Counted from the stretch's first letter, positions 12,780 to 24,071 are shown. The stretch: DNA of 64,000 nucleotides from Gnetum montanum (GCA_015680685.1 MNCI01038165.1:103184-167183), one strand, 5' to 3'. Numbers and translations are program-made. Notes: generated by a model not told the origin, from the sequence alone.

Positions 12780-13400
12780 CAAGTTACTTCTGTTTGACCC
12801 TACAATCCCTTGTTAGGTGCCCCTACTTCCCACATGTTCCACAACTTGTTAGTGACATAGCCTTTTTGGCATCCTTTGTAGTTGCAACCACATTTTCATA
12901 TTCCACAAGAACCTTTTCTTCCCCTATGGGGAGGACCAGTGTAATTTACTTAACCAAATCTTTCAGGGAAAAAGACCTCTAGACATAAAACCTAGCAAAA
13001 CCCAAGTGCTCCCTAGCTCCCATGCAATAGTTAAAAGTGGAAAAGCCAACCAAGGTTTTGAGAAAATCTAAAGTCCAAAATTCCCATGAGATCCTTGAGA
13101 GTTGAATCCAGACTAGGGCCTTGGAAAAACGATCTAGGTCATAGTGGGCACCAAGATGCCAATGTGTTAGGGCCAAGCCCATAGCCCCAAAAAAACCATG
13201 GTCCACTAGTTTGGCCACAATTGCTCTCAGCCATGATTGAAAACATGAAAAGGAATAGATTCTCTAGGAGGCTATGCACCTCCACACGATAAAAGTTATA
13301 ATGACTGGCCACCCATTTCCTTACCAGATCTAGACTAGGCCCAATGCTTATAGAGACAAATCTCCCTATTAAGCTCAACTCCACCTCTTTTAGGCCATCC
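12780..13400 (-). pseudogene. LINE2 ORF1-like RNA-binding protein with CCHC knuckle
   Basis: The minus strand at 12979-13218 reads LTHWHLGAHYDL, then ALVWIQLSRISWEFWTLDFL, then FARFYV. This is the DUF4283-like pattern of plant LINE ORF1 proteins (W-P-FDP, VWVRLP-LP-E-W, FARV-V). It is followed near 12815-12855 by a knuckle of the form Cys-Gly-Thr-Cys-Gly-Lys-x-Gly-His-Leu-Thr-Arg-Asp-Cys, where x is now a stop, probably TGG to TAG. In working elements this protein binds the element RNA. A further open stretch at 12178-12450 follows without recognisable motif. Confidence 0.75.
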
Positions 13401-13420
13401 ATAGGTAGCCCCTTGATGTA

Positions 13421-13428
13421 ATATTAAC
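13421..13428. repeat. Target-site duplication of LINE2, right copy
   Basis: ATATTAAC, matching 9034-9041, lies just before the LTR sequence resumes. Confidence 0.6.
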
Positions 13429-13940
13429 TAAGTACATAAAAAGTAAATTACATAGAAAGTGAATCTATTCTAAGTCAAAGTGCTATAATGAATATGAATC
13501 AATCTAGATCTTATTGTCATTCATGGAATGTGTCCAAGTATAATGCCACTTGAATAAGATTTCATACAACTAACTCAAATCTACACTATTGGAACTTACT
13601 AAGTATTTGTTAAGCTTACAGAATAAAACTGAAAAACTTTAGCTACACTATTGACCAAATGGTGTCAAATATGTAGTGGGTGCTTGCATAGTTATAGGCA
13701 AATATAAACATTGCATTGATGAGGATGCGCTAAGTCATTTGGTTGCATCAATAGGGATACATCGATGTAGCTACGTTATAGTAGATGCAATATAGCATAT
13801 GCAATGTAGCATCTATGATGTATTAACTAACTAAGACGCATCGATGGAGATGCTACAATGCACATGTGACATTGCATCTATAATGTAGCATCTACAATAT
13901 CTTAGCCAACTTGTATAGTTGACAAAATCATGCTTCATCA
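13429..13940 (-). mobile_element. Family LTR HJ, right part (U3 side)
   Basis: The segment TGCTATAATG followed by GTGTCCAAGTATAATGCCAC aligns by eye with TGCTACAATG and GTGTCCAAGTACATTACACT of solo LTR S2. The outer end CTTCATCA at 13940 is the reverse complement of TGATGAAG. The last 230 bases hold repeated words (GATGCAATATAGC, GTAGCATCTATGATG, GTAGCATCTACAATATC), a U3 array different from other copies. TATACCCAC follows immediately, resembling the complement of the family purine tract, so this could be the 3' LTR of an element once lying to the right. Confidence 0.75.
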
Positions 13941-14870
13941 TATACCCACAACTTAGCTACCTAACATATTAAATTTCATCACTCCCTTTGTCTTAGCTAT
14001 GCAATTTTCATGTGCCCAGCCTTATACTTGAATTCTACCTCATGTCCATCCCCAACAAGTGGGGTTGCACTCCAGAATTTGTTGTTTAATGTCCTCAAAA
14101 GTCACAACAAGAGATGCAATGGGGTAAACAAAGGCCTCAAAGGAAGAGATCTAGCCAAACTACAATAATAGCTTTGGCTCAACCACAACTTCCAACTCAA
14201 AGGTAGCTCAAACTCAACAACCACAATGGATCCAACCATAGCCTCCTACATGAAAACATATTTCAATGATGCCATAGTCTATGGCATAGTCACTATTGAT
14301 GAGATCATGCATCACTTAGTGTGAACCCCTCCCCAACACCCCCATCTACCTTAGGGCCCAATGAAGACACATTCAAAACAATAGGAACAAACCCTTTCTA
14401 ATATTTTATTTTTGACAAGATTTGGAACCTATGCACAATCATTAAAGATTCCTTCTTTTCTAGAGGTCTCTCAAAGAGAAGTGCCTTCAACTTCCAAGTT
14501 GAAGCAAATACCTAAGAGGATTTATTTTATACTTGGCAAGCCCCTCCATTCTTAGCAGGACCCTAGTTTGGAACATTTGGATCCCCTCATCTCGTTTGAA
14601 CTCTACAATCCTATATACTATCAATTTGTTTTACATAGAATTTTCATCACTCCATAGGAGGTTTTGCAACCTCTTTCTTGACTAGACACAAATAATATGA
14701 AATCCTCTTTCTAGTCTAAGTGGCAATCATATTTGCAAAATCCACAATTGTGTCCATGAAAACCTCTAAGACTAGATCCATAGTTTTGAGGCTCCTCCAA
14801 ATAGAAATGGGCAAAACCCATCCAAATTTTGGATGTCATGAACATGTCAAGCAAAATAAAGTTGCCAAAA
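13941..14870. other. No recognised gene
   Basis: The plus strand is moderately open (for example Gln-rich segments near 14110-14230 and FFSRGLSKRSAFNF near 14450) but broken by stops. I recognise no domain. It may be internal sequence of an unknown retroelement belonging either to LTR HJ or to the gag downstream. Confidence 0.4.
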
Positions 14871-14899
14871 GACTAACAAGGATTTGAAGAAATGTTGTG

Positions 14900-16150
14900 A
14901 ACCAACCTAAAACACCACAAAATTCTAAGCTTAGAGCTAAAATCATAATGCTCCCCACCATGACTAAAGTTTGACAGCCTCACGGATAGCTTCAAATGGA
15001 GTTGAACTGAGTAAGAAATGGTTCCTTGGGATCCACAGAAGACTACGATGACATCTGGCATTAAACCTGGCAAATTTTGAGCTCAGAATACTTGGTTTTC
15101 ACTAAGTATGTAGCGTGTATGCCCAGCGTGCACGCCTAGCATGCATGCCCAGCATACATCACCCAGCGTGCACGCCCAACGTGTATGCCCAACGTACATC
15201 ATCCAGCATGCAGCATGGCATACATCGGTGGAAGTCTTCCAAAACCATGTCAGATCAAGTTCAACTGAGTTGAATATCCATAGGCAACATTCTCATGACA
15301 TCCGAGCTCAAATCCGAGGGCCGAATTGGATACTTCCTGTTATAACAGTAGTTTGTAAAAATGAATTCTTTTGTTTTAGTTAAGTCTGTATGTTGAGTTC
15401 ACACACCTAGCATGTACACGCTAGTGTACAGTAGCACACGTTGGCATGCAACACGCTGCATAGTTGTAATATTCTTTGCACCTGGGCAACGTAGCCACTT
15501 ATTATCCGACCTGAAAATCTCTCATCCACGGCCACTCATACCCTTCCAGATCTAAATCTAACACTCAAAAAACCTCATAAAAACCCCAATTTTTCACTAG
15601 ATCAAGGAGAATTTTTGGCAAACAAGAGACAAAAAAAAACCTGGAGACTTAGCAAAAGAGAGCAAGAAAATGATACGCTAGACTTATACCCTGTACGCTG
15701 AGTATACAGCCTTCATGCTATGCCTGCAGTTTAAACCAGTGCATCATCATCTCCCAGCATCCACCAGGGCTATTCATCCACCTTGTGCTAGATTTGCAAC
15801 TGTGTTTAGACCAGTGCATTGTAATCTCATTTTGCAATAAAGTTGTTTCATTTCTGATCAAGATTTGTTACAGTTTTCATCCATTTTTGTTTGCCTCTGT
15901 ATTTTTTTTCTTTGCACATTCATGTTCTCGTCAATGTTTATCATGTTGTTTACGTATAACCCAGCGTATTGCACATTGCTATATGTTGGGGAAATCCTTG
16001 TCTGATCCGCATGCGGACCACCCAAGGTACTCTACCTTTGTTTGTTACAGCTCACCCTCATGCGAAGGTAGGGTCTTCTATGCTCATCTGTAAATCATGT
16101 GGTGGTCATCCCATTCTAGCCTTGCATGGACGATTTTAGATAGTATAGAA
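14900..16150 (+). mobile_element. Probable LTR or leader of the Tat/Ogre-like element E
   Basis: The position immediately upstream of gag E, the internal repeats, the ATAAAG polyadenylation-like signal in GCAATAAAGTTG at about 15835, and a candidate primer site AATGGCACTAGGAGGGCC near 16150 suggest U3-R-U5 followed by a primer site. I could not match the primer site to a specific tRNA, no second LTR lies in the window, and neither terminus is defined. The GC content and CpG level are higher than in the gypsy family around it. Confidence 0.3.
15111..15224. repeat. CACGC/CATAC-rich short tandem array
   Basis: Repeated GCCCAGCGTGCACGCC-like words (GTGTATGCCCAGCGTGCACG, GCATGCATGCCCAGCATAC, ACCCAGCGTGCACGCCC, AACGTGTATGCCCAACGTAC) form a degenerate array with a period near 20-30 bp. 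More dispersed copies (CTAGCATGTACACGCTAG) occur near 15410-15460 and 15690. Confidence 0.75.
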
Positions 16151-16327
16151 AATGGCACTAGGAGGGCCTGAAACTGCTTCAATCTAATTTGATCTCATAC
16201 GCCCACCCCTTGTGCTTCTGATCTACTACCCTATTTCCTCACATTTACATTACATCAACATTAAACCTAATTACGAGCCTCCCAAATTTGTACCCTGCTC
16301 TGCAGCATTCCCAGTGTCCAATCGCTG

Positions 16328-16580
16328 CCCAACTTACCCGCACACTGTAGACCTTGTCTACATGCTTCCCAACTTACTCACATGCTATAGACCTTGTCTA
16401 CATGCTTCCTGACAATTTGCAGATTGTAGACTTTGTCTACACGCTGCTTGACAACCTACACATTGTAGACTCTATCTACATGTTGCCTGACAACCTGCAT
16501 GCTATAGATTCTATATACACGCTGCTTGACAACTTGCACGCTGTAGACCTTGTCTACATGTTGCCCAATTTCTGCACACT
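16328..16580. repeat. 42-bp minisatellite
   Basis: About six units of a 42-bp sequence built on GTAGACCTTGTCTACATGCT and GACAACCTGCA. On the plus strand it translates into a 14-residue repeat (DLVYMLPDNLHAV with variations). Units differ by point changes and all retain the GTAGAC...GTCTAC inverted pair (AGACCTTGTCT). It lies between the leader region and gag E. Confidence 0.85.
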
Positions 16581-16764
16581 CATCACTCTATTTGTACACT
16601 GACTATCGCAACTTGCATTCCGTGATCTTAGTTCACACGTTGTGATCAGTCCCTTCACACTACCAACAGTGCCTATATGTTGTACGCTGAGCATGTTGTT
16701 CATACTTTTGCACTTAACCAAATTTTCATCTGCGTACACTTCTTACATTTAGGACCTTTTTACC

Positions 16765-19439
16765 ATGAATACTGCCAATACCAACATTTCAACCAAGCCC
16801 ATTATAGATACCGTTATCCCCATGACCATCCCACTACCCACAGTGCAACCCACGATAGGACCTCACCGGTCTCTTAGACTGCAAGGGAGAAATCTGTCAT
16901 TTAATGTTATTACACAAGAAAAATATAATTTTATATGTGTAAAAATCCAAGCCAGCCTAGCAATGGATCAAACTGAAATGGAGGCTAAGAGACAATATGA
17001 ATTGTTTCATAGGGGAGGACATGAGTTCATCCCTTCCCCGTATGACATCATCCCTCTTCCAGAGCACTACTCTGAGCTCATCTCACAGCTCCTCTTATTA
17101 AAGAGTTAGTCTTTGGACCAGTCTATGGAAAATCCTCAATTGGAAGAGGAGGATGACTTTGCAGCTTAGTCTAAACATGAAGATTCATACCATACCCTTA
17201 GCCCACAAACTTACGCGTTGCCATTGACGGGGGAAACTACATCCCTCCAGTCATTTAAAATCACCTAAGCGCATGTGCCTCAACAAGAAGCATCCATGCT
17301 TATTCCCACTCCCCCAGTCACCGATACCCAACTCAATATACCCCTCGCCACTATTCCTCCCATTACCACATTGTCCCCTCTCTTGCAAATACAACCCCAA
17401 CAATAGCCCCCGCAAACCAATATAGGAGCAACCTTCCCACCCCGAGTGATCGGGATGCCATATGTGATACCTGATTCTACATCCGTGCACTATATACCAC
17501 ATATCCAAACCCAAAGAACACCCTTCATTACTTCAACTCAACAAGTTCAGGGAGTTCCCTCACAAATCATGACTGGACAGTGGGCTGGGACTAGTACACA
17601 AGCGCATCAACCCCCTAACTACAATGTACCACCTCCTACAATTCCACCCATGAACATCCCTCAAGTACAGCAACAACAACAACAATAACCCTTTCCTTAT
17701 AGTATGTCACCCTTAGCAGCGCCTACCATGAATATTCCACAAGCGCAACCTCCAACCACTCAACTTTTCTCTTTCCTGCCCACCATACAACAATCTAACT
17801 TGTATACTACACAACATAATCAATCTACAATCTCACCTAGTGCCCAAGACTGGGTTGAAACTAAAAAACTAATGCAAGAGCTAACTGACAAGGTCAAGCA
17901 CCTCAAAACAGCTACCAACGAAGAGCTTAAGATAGTGGATTTCTATCAAGATGACCCTATCAGCTCTTTGGTTCCACCTCTAACGATACCTAAGGGTGTT
18001 TCCTTACCCACGTTAACTAAATACAATGGGGAAATAGACCCCACCACCCATCTTATAACATTTAGATTAGAATGCATGTTACTTCAGGCATGGCCACATG
18101 CCATCTTGTGAGTGTTCCCCATGTCCCTCACAGGGAGAGCACTTGACTGGTATCGGGCTTTGCCCCAAAACTCAATATTTTCTTTAGAAGATTTATTACA
18201 CCAGTTCGTTACCAGGTTCAAGTATAACCTGAAGCCTGAAGCAACACTTGATAGCCTCATATAGGTCAAGCAAGCACCACTTGAACCTATTAAAAAATTT
18301 ATTCAACGGTGGAGTGCTGCCCTTAATGAGCTCCATGAGACAATCTCGAAGACTTATCTCCTCACTATTCTAAAGGGGGCCGTTAATGATTTTGTGAAAT
18401 CCAACTTATACTATCTTAATGCAGCACTCTTAGCCAAGCATTTGTACAAATAAAGAACATAGAAGAGGCAGCCCAAAATAGCCATGACCCCGCCTATTCA
18501 GCCTTTAAAAACCAACATAATAAGAAAAACAAAGAAAAGGCTAAGGCAACTATAGCAGCAGTAGTAGAAACACAAGAAATGAGTACGGGACAACAAGGTA
18601 AACCGCCTATTGCCCCTACTAACTATGCTAGACCTGCTCCCGCTATTGCACCTGAACCGTCCACATCACAAAATCCTACGCTAAGTCGTGTGAGAAACTT
18701 CGAAAGGAGAGAGCCCTTTCAATACACACTGTTGCCCATGAAACCCTCGTAATTATTTGACCAACTCTTGAAGGCCGGGCTAATGAAACATAAACAATTG
18801 TCCCCCGCAGCAATCCAAAGACATGATCAATTCTGTCAGTTGGTTGAGAACCCAAGCTTGGCAACGCCAGATGAGCCCCCAGTTCCAAGAGGCTTTAGAA
18901 TAGACTGCTTTTGTGATTATCATCAATGGAATGGGCATGGAACTGACTATTGGTTCACCCTGAAACAAGATATTCAACGGATGATCAACGGAGGTGAGAT
19001 CACTTTTGATGAGGCCAACCCGGTCAAACCACAAAACCAGGCCATGGGCATATATAAGGATCCTCTAAATACTAAGGAAGCTCCATACGTAATTAACACT
19101 ATCTACTTAGACAATGAACAAGAAGCACCTAGGATTAACACCATTTACTTAGATAATGAACGACAAATACCTAAGAGACCATTTGTAATTCGTATTCCTC
19201 CTATTGCACAAATGCCCACACCTCAATCATCATACTCTCCATGTAACCCGCCTACCCCGCAACGACCCTATGTCATCCAAATACCCCCTGCGGTGGCAGC
19301 CTCTACCATACCACCAAAACCATACGTGGTGCATGTACCTCCCGCCGCTACTACCGCAAACATGCAACCTCCTACCCGGCCCGCTCCCTATGTAGTCCGG
19401 GTGCTACCTGCAAATCATACAAGCAAATCATACCTATAA
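16765..19439 (+). pseudogene. Tat/Ogre-like Ty3/gypsy gag pseudogene (element E)
   Basis: The start is placed at ATG 16765 (MNTANTNIS). A stop-interrupted N-terminal, Pro/Gln-rich half (to about 17700, with a CAA run coding poly-Gln near 17670) is followed by the gag core at 17704-18453: ISSLVPPLTIPKGVSLP, LDWYRALPQNSIFSLEDLLHQF and FIQRWSAALNELHE. That is the retrotransposon gag pattern (A-WY--L---SI-SF-DL---F). After a frameshift near 18440, 18768-19439 gives LFDQLLKAGLM, then CFCDYHQWNGHGTDYWFTL, a Cys-x-x-His...Gly-His-x-Thr motif whose last Cys is now Trp. The tail has four PYVV/I-(H/R/Q)-V/IPPA repeats. The stop at 18112 interrupts the core. No pol is found downstream. Confidence 0.8.
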
Positions 19440-20690
19440 TTATTTATATGCTCAAGTTGAACTCTTCATTTAGCTTGAAAAGTTAGCTAATAATAGAAAT
19501 GATTTATATTGAGTCTATGTGTTAACCACATCTAACATCTTTGCATTCACACAACATTTGGGGTTTAGAAATACACAAAAAACAAGATCACACATATAGA
19601 AAACACAAGTCCAAACAAAAAGGGTCATTACCTAAACCCTTCGTGACTAATAAAGATGAACAAGAATGCAATTCTCTATTATAAATATAGATAGAAATAA
19701 TAATTTTCCATAAAAAACTCTGTTATATTGAGATGAAAGAGATAGATAAAGTAGTTCCCTATAACATTTAATTAAGTCAAATGACTAGAAATAATCTAAA
19801 AAGATGTCATAAACCAATATAATGTTTTTGAAAAACTCATATAGAGGTAGAAACATAGGAAGATATTATTGTTATTCATTTTGAAGAATAATCCAAAAAA
19901 AGAAAAATAGTTAGAAAAATTCAGAATACAATTTAACAAAGAAGAAATACCATAGTAACTCTGAGTGAAATACACTCGATTCTCACTTCTCTCTTTTATG
20001 TTATGATCATATTCTTCTGTTGTATAAGAAAGAGATTTTGTAAAATACAATGTTAATTAATAAGATAAATTGTTGAACACAAAATTATTTAAATTAAATT
20101 TCCCAATGTAAAGTCCTATTGAGTTTGCACATTCAAGATTGCTCACTGTGCAATCTCACTAAAATTGTGAAGATTTCATAATATTACATTTCTTAAGAAG
20201 TAATACAAAAAGTATAATGTGGGTAGATGCAATGATAGTTGGGTAAGAGGCTCATGAAGTGGAGATTTGTTGGGTAAGAGCCTCACGTATTTGAATTTTA
20301 TCAATGTTAAAATCAAATAGCTTTATCCTTGATGGTATACAATCCATGCGTCTTATTTAGACAATCACTATCATGGTATTGGATAGCCCTGGTAGTGAAA
20401 CATTAGTGATAGCCCTGGTAGTGAAACATTAGTGAAACATTGATGATGGCTCGTGAAGATCTTTAAGATTCAAAAATAATTGATATTGGTATGGAAATCT
20501 TGTTTTTCATTAAGTAAATTACATTTTAACGTTATTTCAAAAAATGTAAAAGGTGTAAGCTTATCCAACCATGTTCCGAGAAGGAAATGTAAGAAGTATA
20601 GCAGTAACCCTGTATTTCATGGATTCATTATAAAGAAACAGTGCTGGTTCGAATGAACTTAATACTAACAGCATCCAAGAAGAACATTGA
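19440..20690. other. AT-rich stretch, no gene seen
   Basis: Nothing coding is supported. Element E is lost here. Contents are A/T-rich sequence and a perfect 26-bp tandem duplication at 20382-20433. Confidence 0.5.
20382..20433. repeat. Perfect 26-bp tandem duplication
   Basis: GATAGCCCTGGTAGTGAAAC plus ATTAGT occurs twice without a difference (20382-20407 and 20408-20433), followed by a partial third GTGAAACATT. Confidence 0.95.
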
Positions 20691-21720
20691 TATTGTAAGT
20701 TACCTGCCAGTCAAGAAGTCACCAGGATTAGCAACCTGCCCGACCAGGCCTTAATTGCCACCATGTCACAAAAATGCTCGTAGTTCATGAAATTGAGTTT
20801 ACAAGAGAAGGCAAGCAAGAAAGACAACACGTAGACTTTTGGCCAGGAGTAGTATCCAACATGTAACCACAATGGACCATCAAACTCAAAAACATTATAA
20901 ATAGATAGATAAATAAGCTAGGCAAACAGATTGACATTCTCATAAAGATTGTGCTGAAACTTCTGGCCAGACTGACTGATCTTTCTTTCAAATATGAAAT
21001 GTTCAGAAACGCAACGAACTTAAATGCTGAGAACTTACGTGATGAATAGTTCCACCAATCTCGTAGCAAGGGTAGCTTCTCTCTGACTGCTGTCAGGGCT
21101 TCCGTAGCCGAGTTGTACTGTCTTAAAAAAAAAAGAAGGGGCAAATAGTTTTTTCAAAATTTGCGTACCTGCAACACGCCATCCTCTGTAGAAAACACGC
21201 TCCATCAACGCGGGATTTGTGTACCAGCAGCTTCTTCTTCTGGTTGTTGTTGTTGGTACTTGAATTATTTCAGAACAGGAGAATAATTGAAGGGATGTTT
21301 AATGCGAATTGCGCAGCAGGGTAAATGCTTGCGATGATGATGATGATTGTGATGATGGCTGCATCAGGCTCGCCATCATTTACGGATCCCCAGCTCGCTA
21401 GCACAGGATAGAAGGAAGAAGAAACATGAAGAGATAACCCAGCCCAACCGAAAAAAGCAAAACTCTAACTCTACTCAATTATCAGTCGTTACGCATGCAT
21501 GCATGACCCTGCTGAGCCGAAGCTCGCAAAATCATCAAGAGAGTTACCATAAACCAGCGTACTTCAAGTAGTGTGCAATCAATGCACCTGAAAAGCATAA
21601 ACAGCCTGAACAAGGCCAAATTTTCTCCCGTAACAAGGGTATTAATACTCCCGTTTTGGTGCCATCAAATTGGTCACCATCGACACATGTAATATGAGCT
21701 TTCCTGGTTCTTCTTACCAT
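20690..21720 (-). other. CpG-retaining island; possible host gene fragment
   Basis: This stretch differs from its surroundings: many CpGs persist (ACGCGGG, TTACGCATG, GCCGAAGCTCGC, CCGTAACAAGG) and codon-like sequence appears. On the minus strand an open segment reads YNSATEALTAVREKL then PLLRDWWNYSS and runs straight into GTAAGTTC at 21038, a strong plant 5' splice-site match. Further upstream a short open segment MERVFYRGWRVA (ATG at 21205) ends in AG|GTACGC. The gap between the two is only about 51 bases, too short for a normal plant intron, so I offer no gene model. A GAT microsatellite is at about 21336. I do not recognise the protein; a truncated host gene or first exon is possible. Confidence 0.35.
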
Positions 21721-21754
21721 GCACCACGGTTACCCTGTTACTTTTACATTTATT

Positions 21755-21830
21755 GGTAAAAGTAGGAATTGAACTCACAACTTTGAACTTTGGAAGCAAG
21801 ATATAAATACACTGATCACTATGCTATACC
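21755..21830 (-). repeat. tRNA-like 76-nt sequence, possible SINE head
   Basis: The minus strand reads GGTATAGCATAGTGATCAGTG with an A-box-like TAGCATAGTGATCAG, then GTGAGTTCAATTCC with a B-box-like GTTCAATTC, and ends TTTTACC. The two ends can pair in 6 of 7 positions (GGTATAG with TTTTACC, one mismatch, one G-U) and a T-stem is possible. D- and anticodon-stem fit is poor, so it is unlikely to be a working tRNA. A decayed tRNA pseudogene or the head of a tRNA-derived SINE fits better. Confidence 0.35.
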
Positions 21831-21839
21831 TAAAATTTA

Positions 21840-23405
21840 TATTCATAGAATATATTAATCAAAAAGTAAAAAATATTAATCAATAAAAATTCAAAATCCA
21901 TCTTATTTATTTTGCTAAGTTGTATTGTATATAATAAAATTAATCAAGGATATTTCCATGATTATGATACATGATAATATTAATCAAATTGTTTACCAAT
22001 CACTACCAAAAGTTAATTTTTTTCAAGTTTATTATTGTTTCGTATAATTGTTTTTCAGCTCTTTGATTAGGCAAGAGGTTTCTCAAGTGGTTAGCTCATT
22101 GCTTCTAATAAAGTTATGGTCAAAATGTAGAATGTAAGAAAAAATTTTATTTCAAATGTTTAAGAGATAATTAGTTAAGCTCAAAAGTTTACTACCTAGA
22201 AGCTGTACTCCCAATGAGATGTTGCATTTTCATCAAGAGACTTTGTTTAAATTCATATCATCCTAAGATAAAAAAGTAAAAGATGCATGCAAATTCTTAA
22301 AGAGAATGTACATGTAGGATATTTGGTTCAAGAGATCTTGAGATTGAGCAACATGTTTTTCTTAGTTACCATTAAACTAAACATTTGACACAATAATAAA
22401 ATATTATAGCAAAAGGTCCATACAATCCTTTCTTGATATATCCAATGTTAGTTGACCAGTTTGCTGAGTCAATATTTAATTTTCATCATACACATGTAAT
22501 GTCTAACCAATAGATCCTTCATGTCTTCAAACATAATAATATCTCAATTTCAATTGTATTATTGTTTCTTAGCCGAACTTAAAGTAATAAGTAACAATGA
22601 CAACTCTACTAAATTAGAGATTTATTTCACATGGAAGTCCTTCTTCCTTGTAATCAAAGCCATCCCTTCATGCAAAATTGCAAAACCACCACTTAAAAAG
22701 AAAACAATGTTCAAATTTAAATATTTGTAGTAATTGATAAAATAAATTGATTATTTGACATAATGAATGTTTAACACCTTAATCAATGTTTTTTATTCTT
22801 AAACATTTATTTGGATATTAATTTTAATTTAGAGATATTATGGAGATTTAATCAAAGCTAATTTCAATTTCACCATGCATTTATATTGAATATTGGATTT
22901 AAATACTCAAGAAATTATATAACTCAAAATGTGAAATAAAAAGTTAAGTAAAAATATCAGATGATAAAAGCAAGATCCAATGCATCATGATATTCTATCA
23001 TGAAACACCTTAGACACTTGTGCATTTGACATTAGTGTATCAATTCTCACTAATTTGCTAGGACTAAAATAAGAGTGTTGACATATCATTTTCTAGGAAA
23101 AAGTTTTCTCCTTATGATTAATGTGTGAATTTGATGCCCCATTCATCAATTTTTGGTACTCTTACTTGTAAAATACAAGAAAAAATTAAAGTTTCTTATT
23201 TCAAAAACGTTGCAAAATTACCACTTGTTAATAATTTTAGTTGAAAGGCCCACTACTAGTTAGCTAAAATTTGTTATAGAAAATATATAATTATTATCAT
23301 AATTCTAAAGAAAGAGATAAAATTTTTCATGATAATTATCATGGATATGCATTGGCTAGTCTTTGTCACAAAAAGAAAATAAATTATTATTATTATAACA
23401 CTTGG
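21840..23405. other. AT-rich intergenic stretch, no gene seen
   Basis: No open frame with a recognisable motif. Contents are simple A/T-rich sequence, with weak tRNA-like similarity near 22068-22140 that I did not accept. Confidence 0.5.
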
Positions 23406-23963
23406 TGATGAGCAATGAGAGATCCTAATACCTAACCATACAAATCACAAGTGTATGCATGTGATTGGATCATAATATGCAGATAAGACAATATGTGTAT
23501 ACTAGTATATTGATGACAAGTCTACAATCGTTGTCTTCCCTCTAGAGTTAGTGAAGTTTAAAGTGCATGGTTTAACTCTTAGTGAGGCATATGCTTCAAT
23601 GATGGAGAATGACCCTTAAAATGCTATGATGAAGCCTATTAAAATAAACATAATTTATATTATCTAAGGTGTAATGGAAATGTAATGCTAAGCTAGCCTA
23701 ATGGTGATAAGCATCAATTCTTGGTCTTTTATACACATCCTAGGCTAGTATAATTGTTAGTAGAATTACCAATTAGCTTTGCTACTAAGCAAATCATGCA
23801 AAGCTACTATTGGGTTACTAGACAATTATGCGTTAGTGCTCAAAACCAATCATACTTATTCTAATAGATAACTAATGGACATTGGCATTGTAAATGACAT
23901 GGAAAGTAAATCTATACTAAGTGAAATGCTATAATGGTAAAAAATAATCTCAATCTTTATTAT
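23406..23963 (-). mobile_element. Family LTR K, left part
   Basis: It begins TGATGAGCAATGAGAG and carries the shared CTAACCATACAAATCAC block, the GTTGTCTTCCC block, the GGTTACTAGACAATTATGCG block and ATAATCTCAATCTTTATTAT. It is interrupted by element A. Together with 31426-31717 it makes an 850-bp LTR. No primer site precedes it, and flanking 5-mers (CTTGG, TACCC) do not match. The right flank TACCCCAAAAG resembles the complement of a purine tract. Confidence 0.8.
23959..23963. repeat. Target-site duplication of element A (left)
   Basis: ATTAT, repeated perfectly at 31421-31425 directly outside the 3' LTR. Confidence 0.9.
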
Positions 23964-24063
23964 TGATGAGACACGATATCGCATGGGCCGTAATATCATG
24001 TACGCGATATCGCATGGTCCCCTACGATATTGCATATGCAATATCGTGGTGAGCCATCATATC

Positions 24064-24071
24064 TATAAATA
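24064..24071 (+). promoter_or_regulatory. TATA box of element A 5' LTR
   Basis: TATAAATA lies 100 bases inside the LTR. The same box is at 30553-30560 in the 3' LTR, 34332 and 39730 in element C, and (reverse strand) in S1. Transcription would start about 30 bases downstream. Confidence 0.7.

Larger units (their letters stand above)
9042..13420 (-). mobile_element. LINE2, internally rearranged L1-type non-LTR retrotransposon
   Basis: The minus strand carries, from right to left, an ORF1-like protein with a CCHC knuckle (12780-13400), the C-terminal half of an ORF2 reverse transcriptase (11290-11910) and the RT zinc-binding domain (10950-11165). The apurinic endonuclease and the front half of the RT are not visible between 11910 and 12780, so a large internal deletion is likely. 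The remaining 9042-10950 holds short open stretches (for example minus 10485-10667 and 9120-9501) that I cannot place. No clear poly(A) tail is seen at the left end. It is flanked by ATATTAAC and sits inside LTR HJ. Confidence 0.75.

Noticed and set aside
8527-13945. Target duplication for LTR HJ
   Set aside because: CTCCC on the left and TATAC on the right do not match; a shared CTCCCTTTGT word lies some distance away on both sides but not at the LTR edges.
21118-21168. Candidate intron between the two open segments of the CpG island
   Set aside because: About 51 bases with a poly-T tract; too short for a plant intron, and the phase does not join the preferred frames.
22068-22140. Second tRNA-like stretch (TTTCTCAAGTGGTTAGCTCA)
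   Set aside because: Only the A-box-like half is convincing; no B box with correct spacing and no stem pairing.
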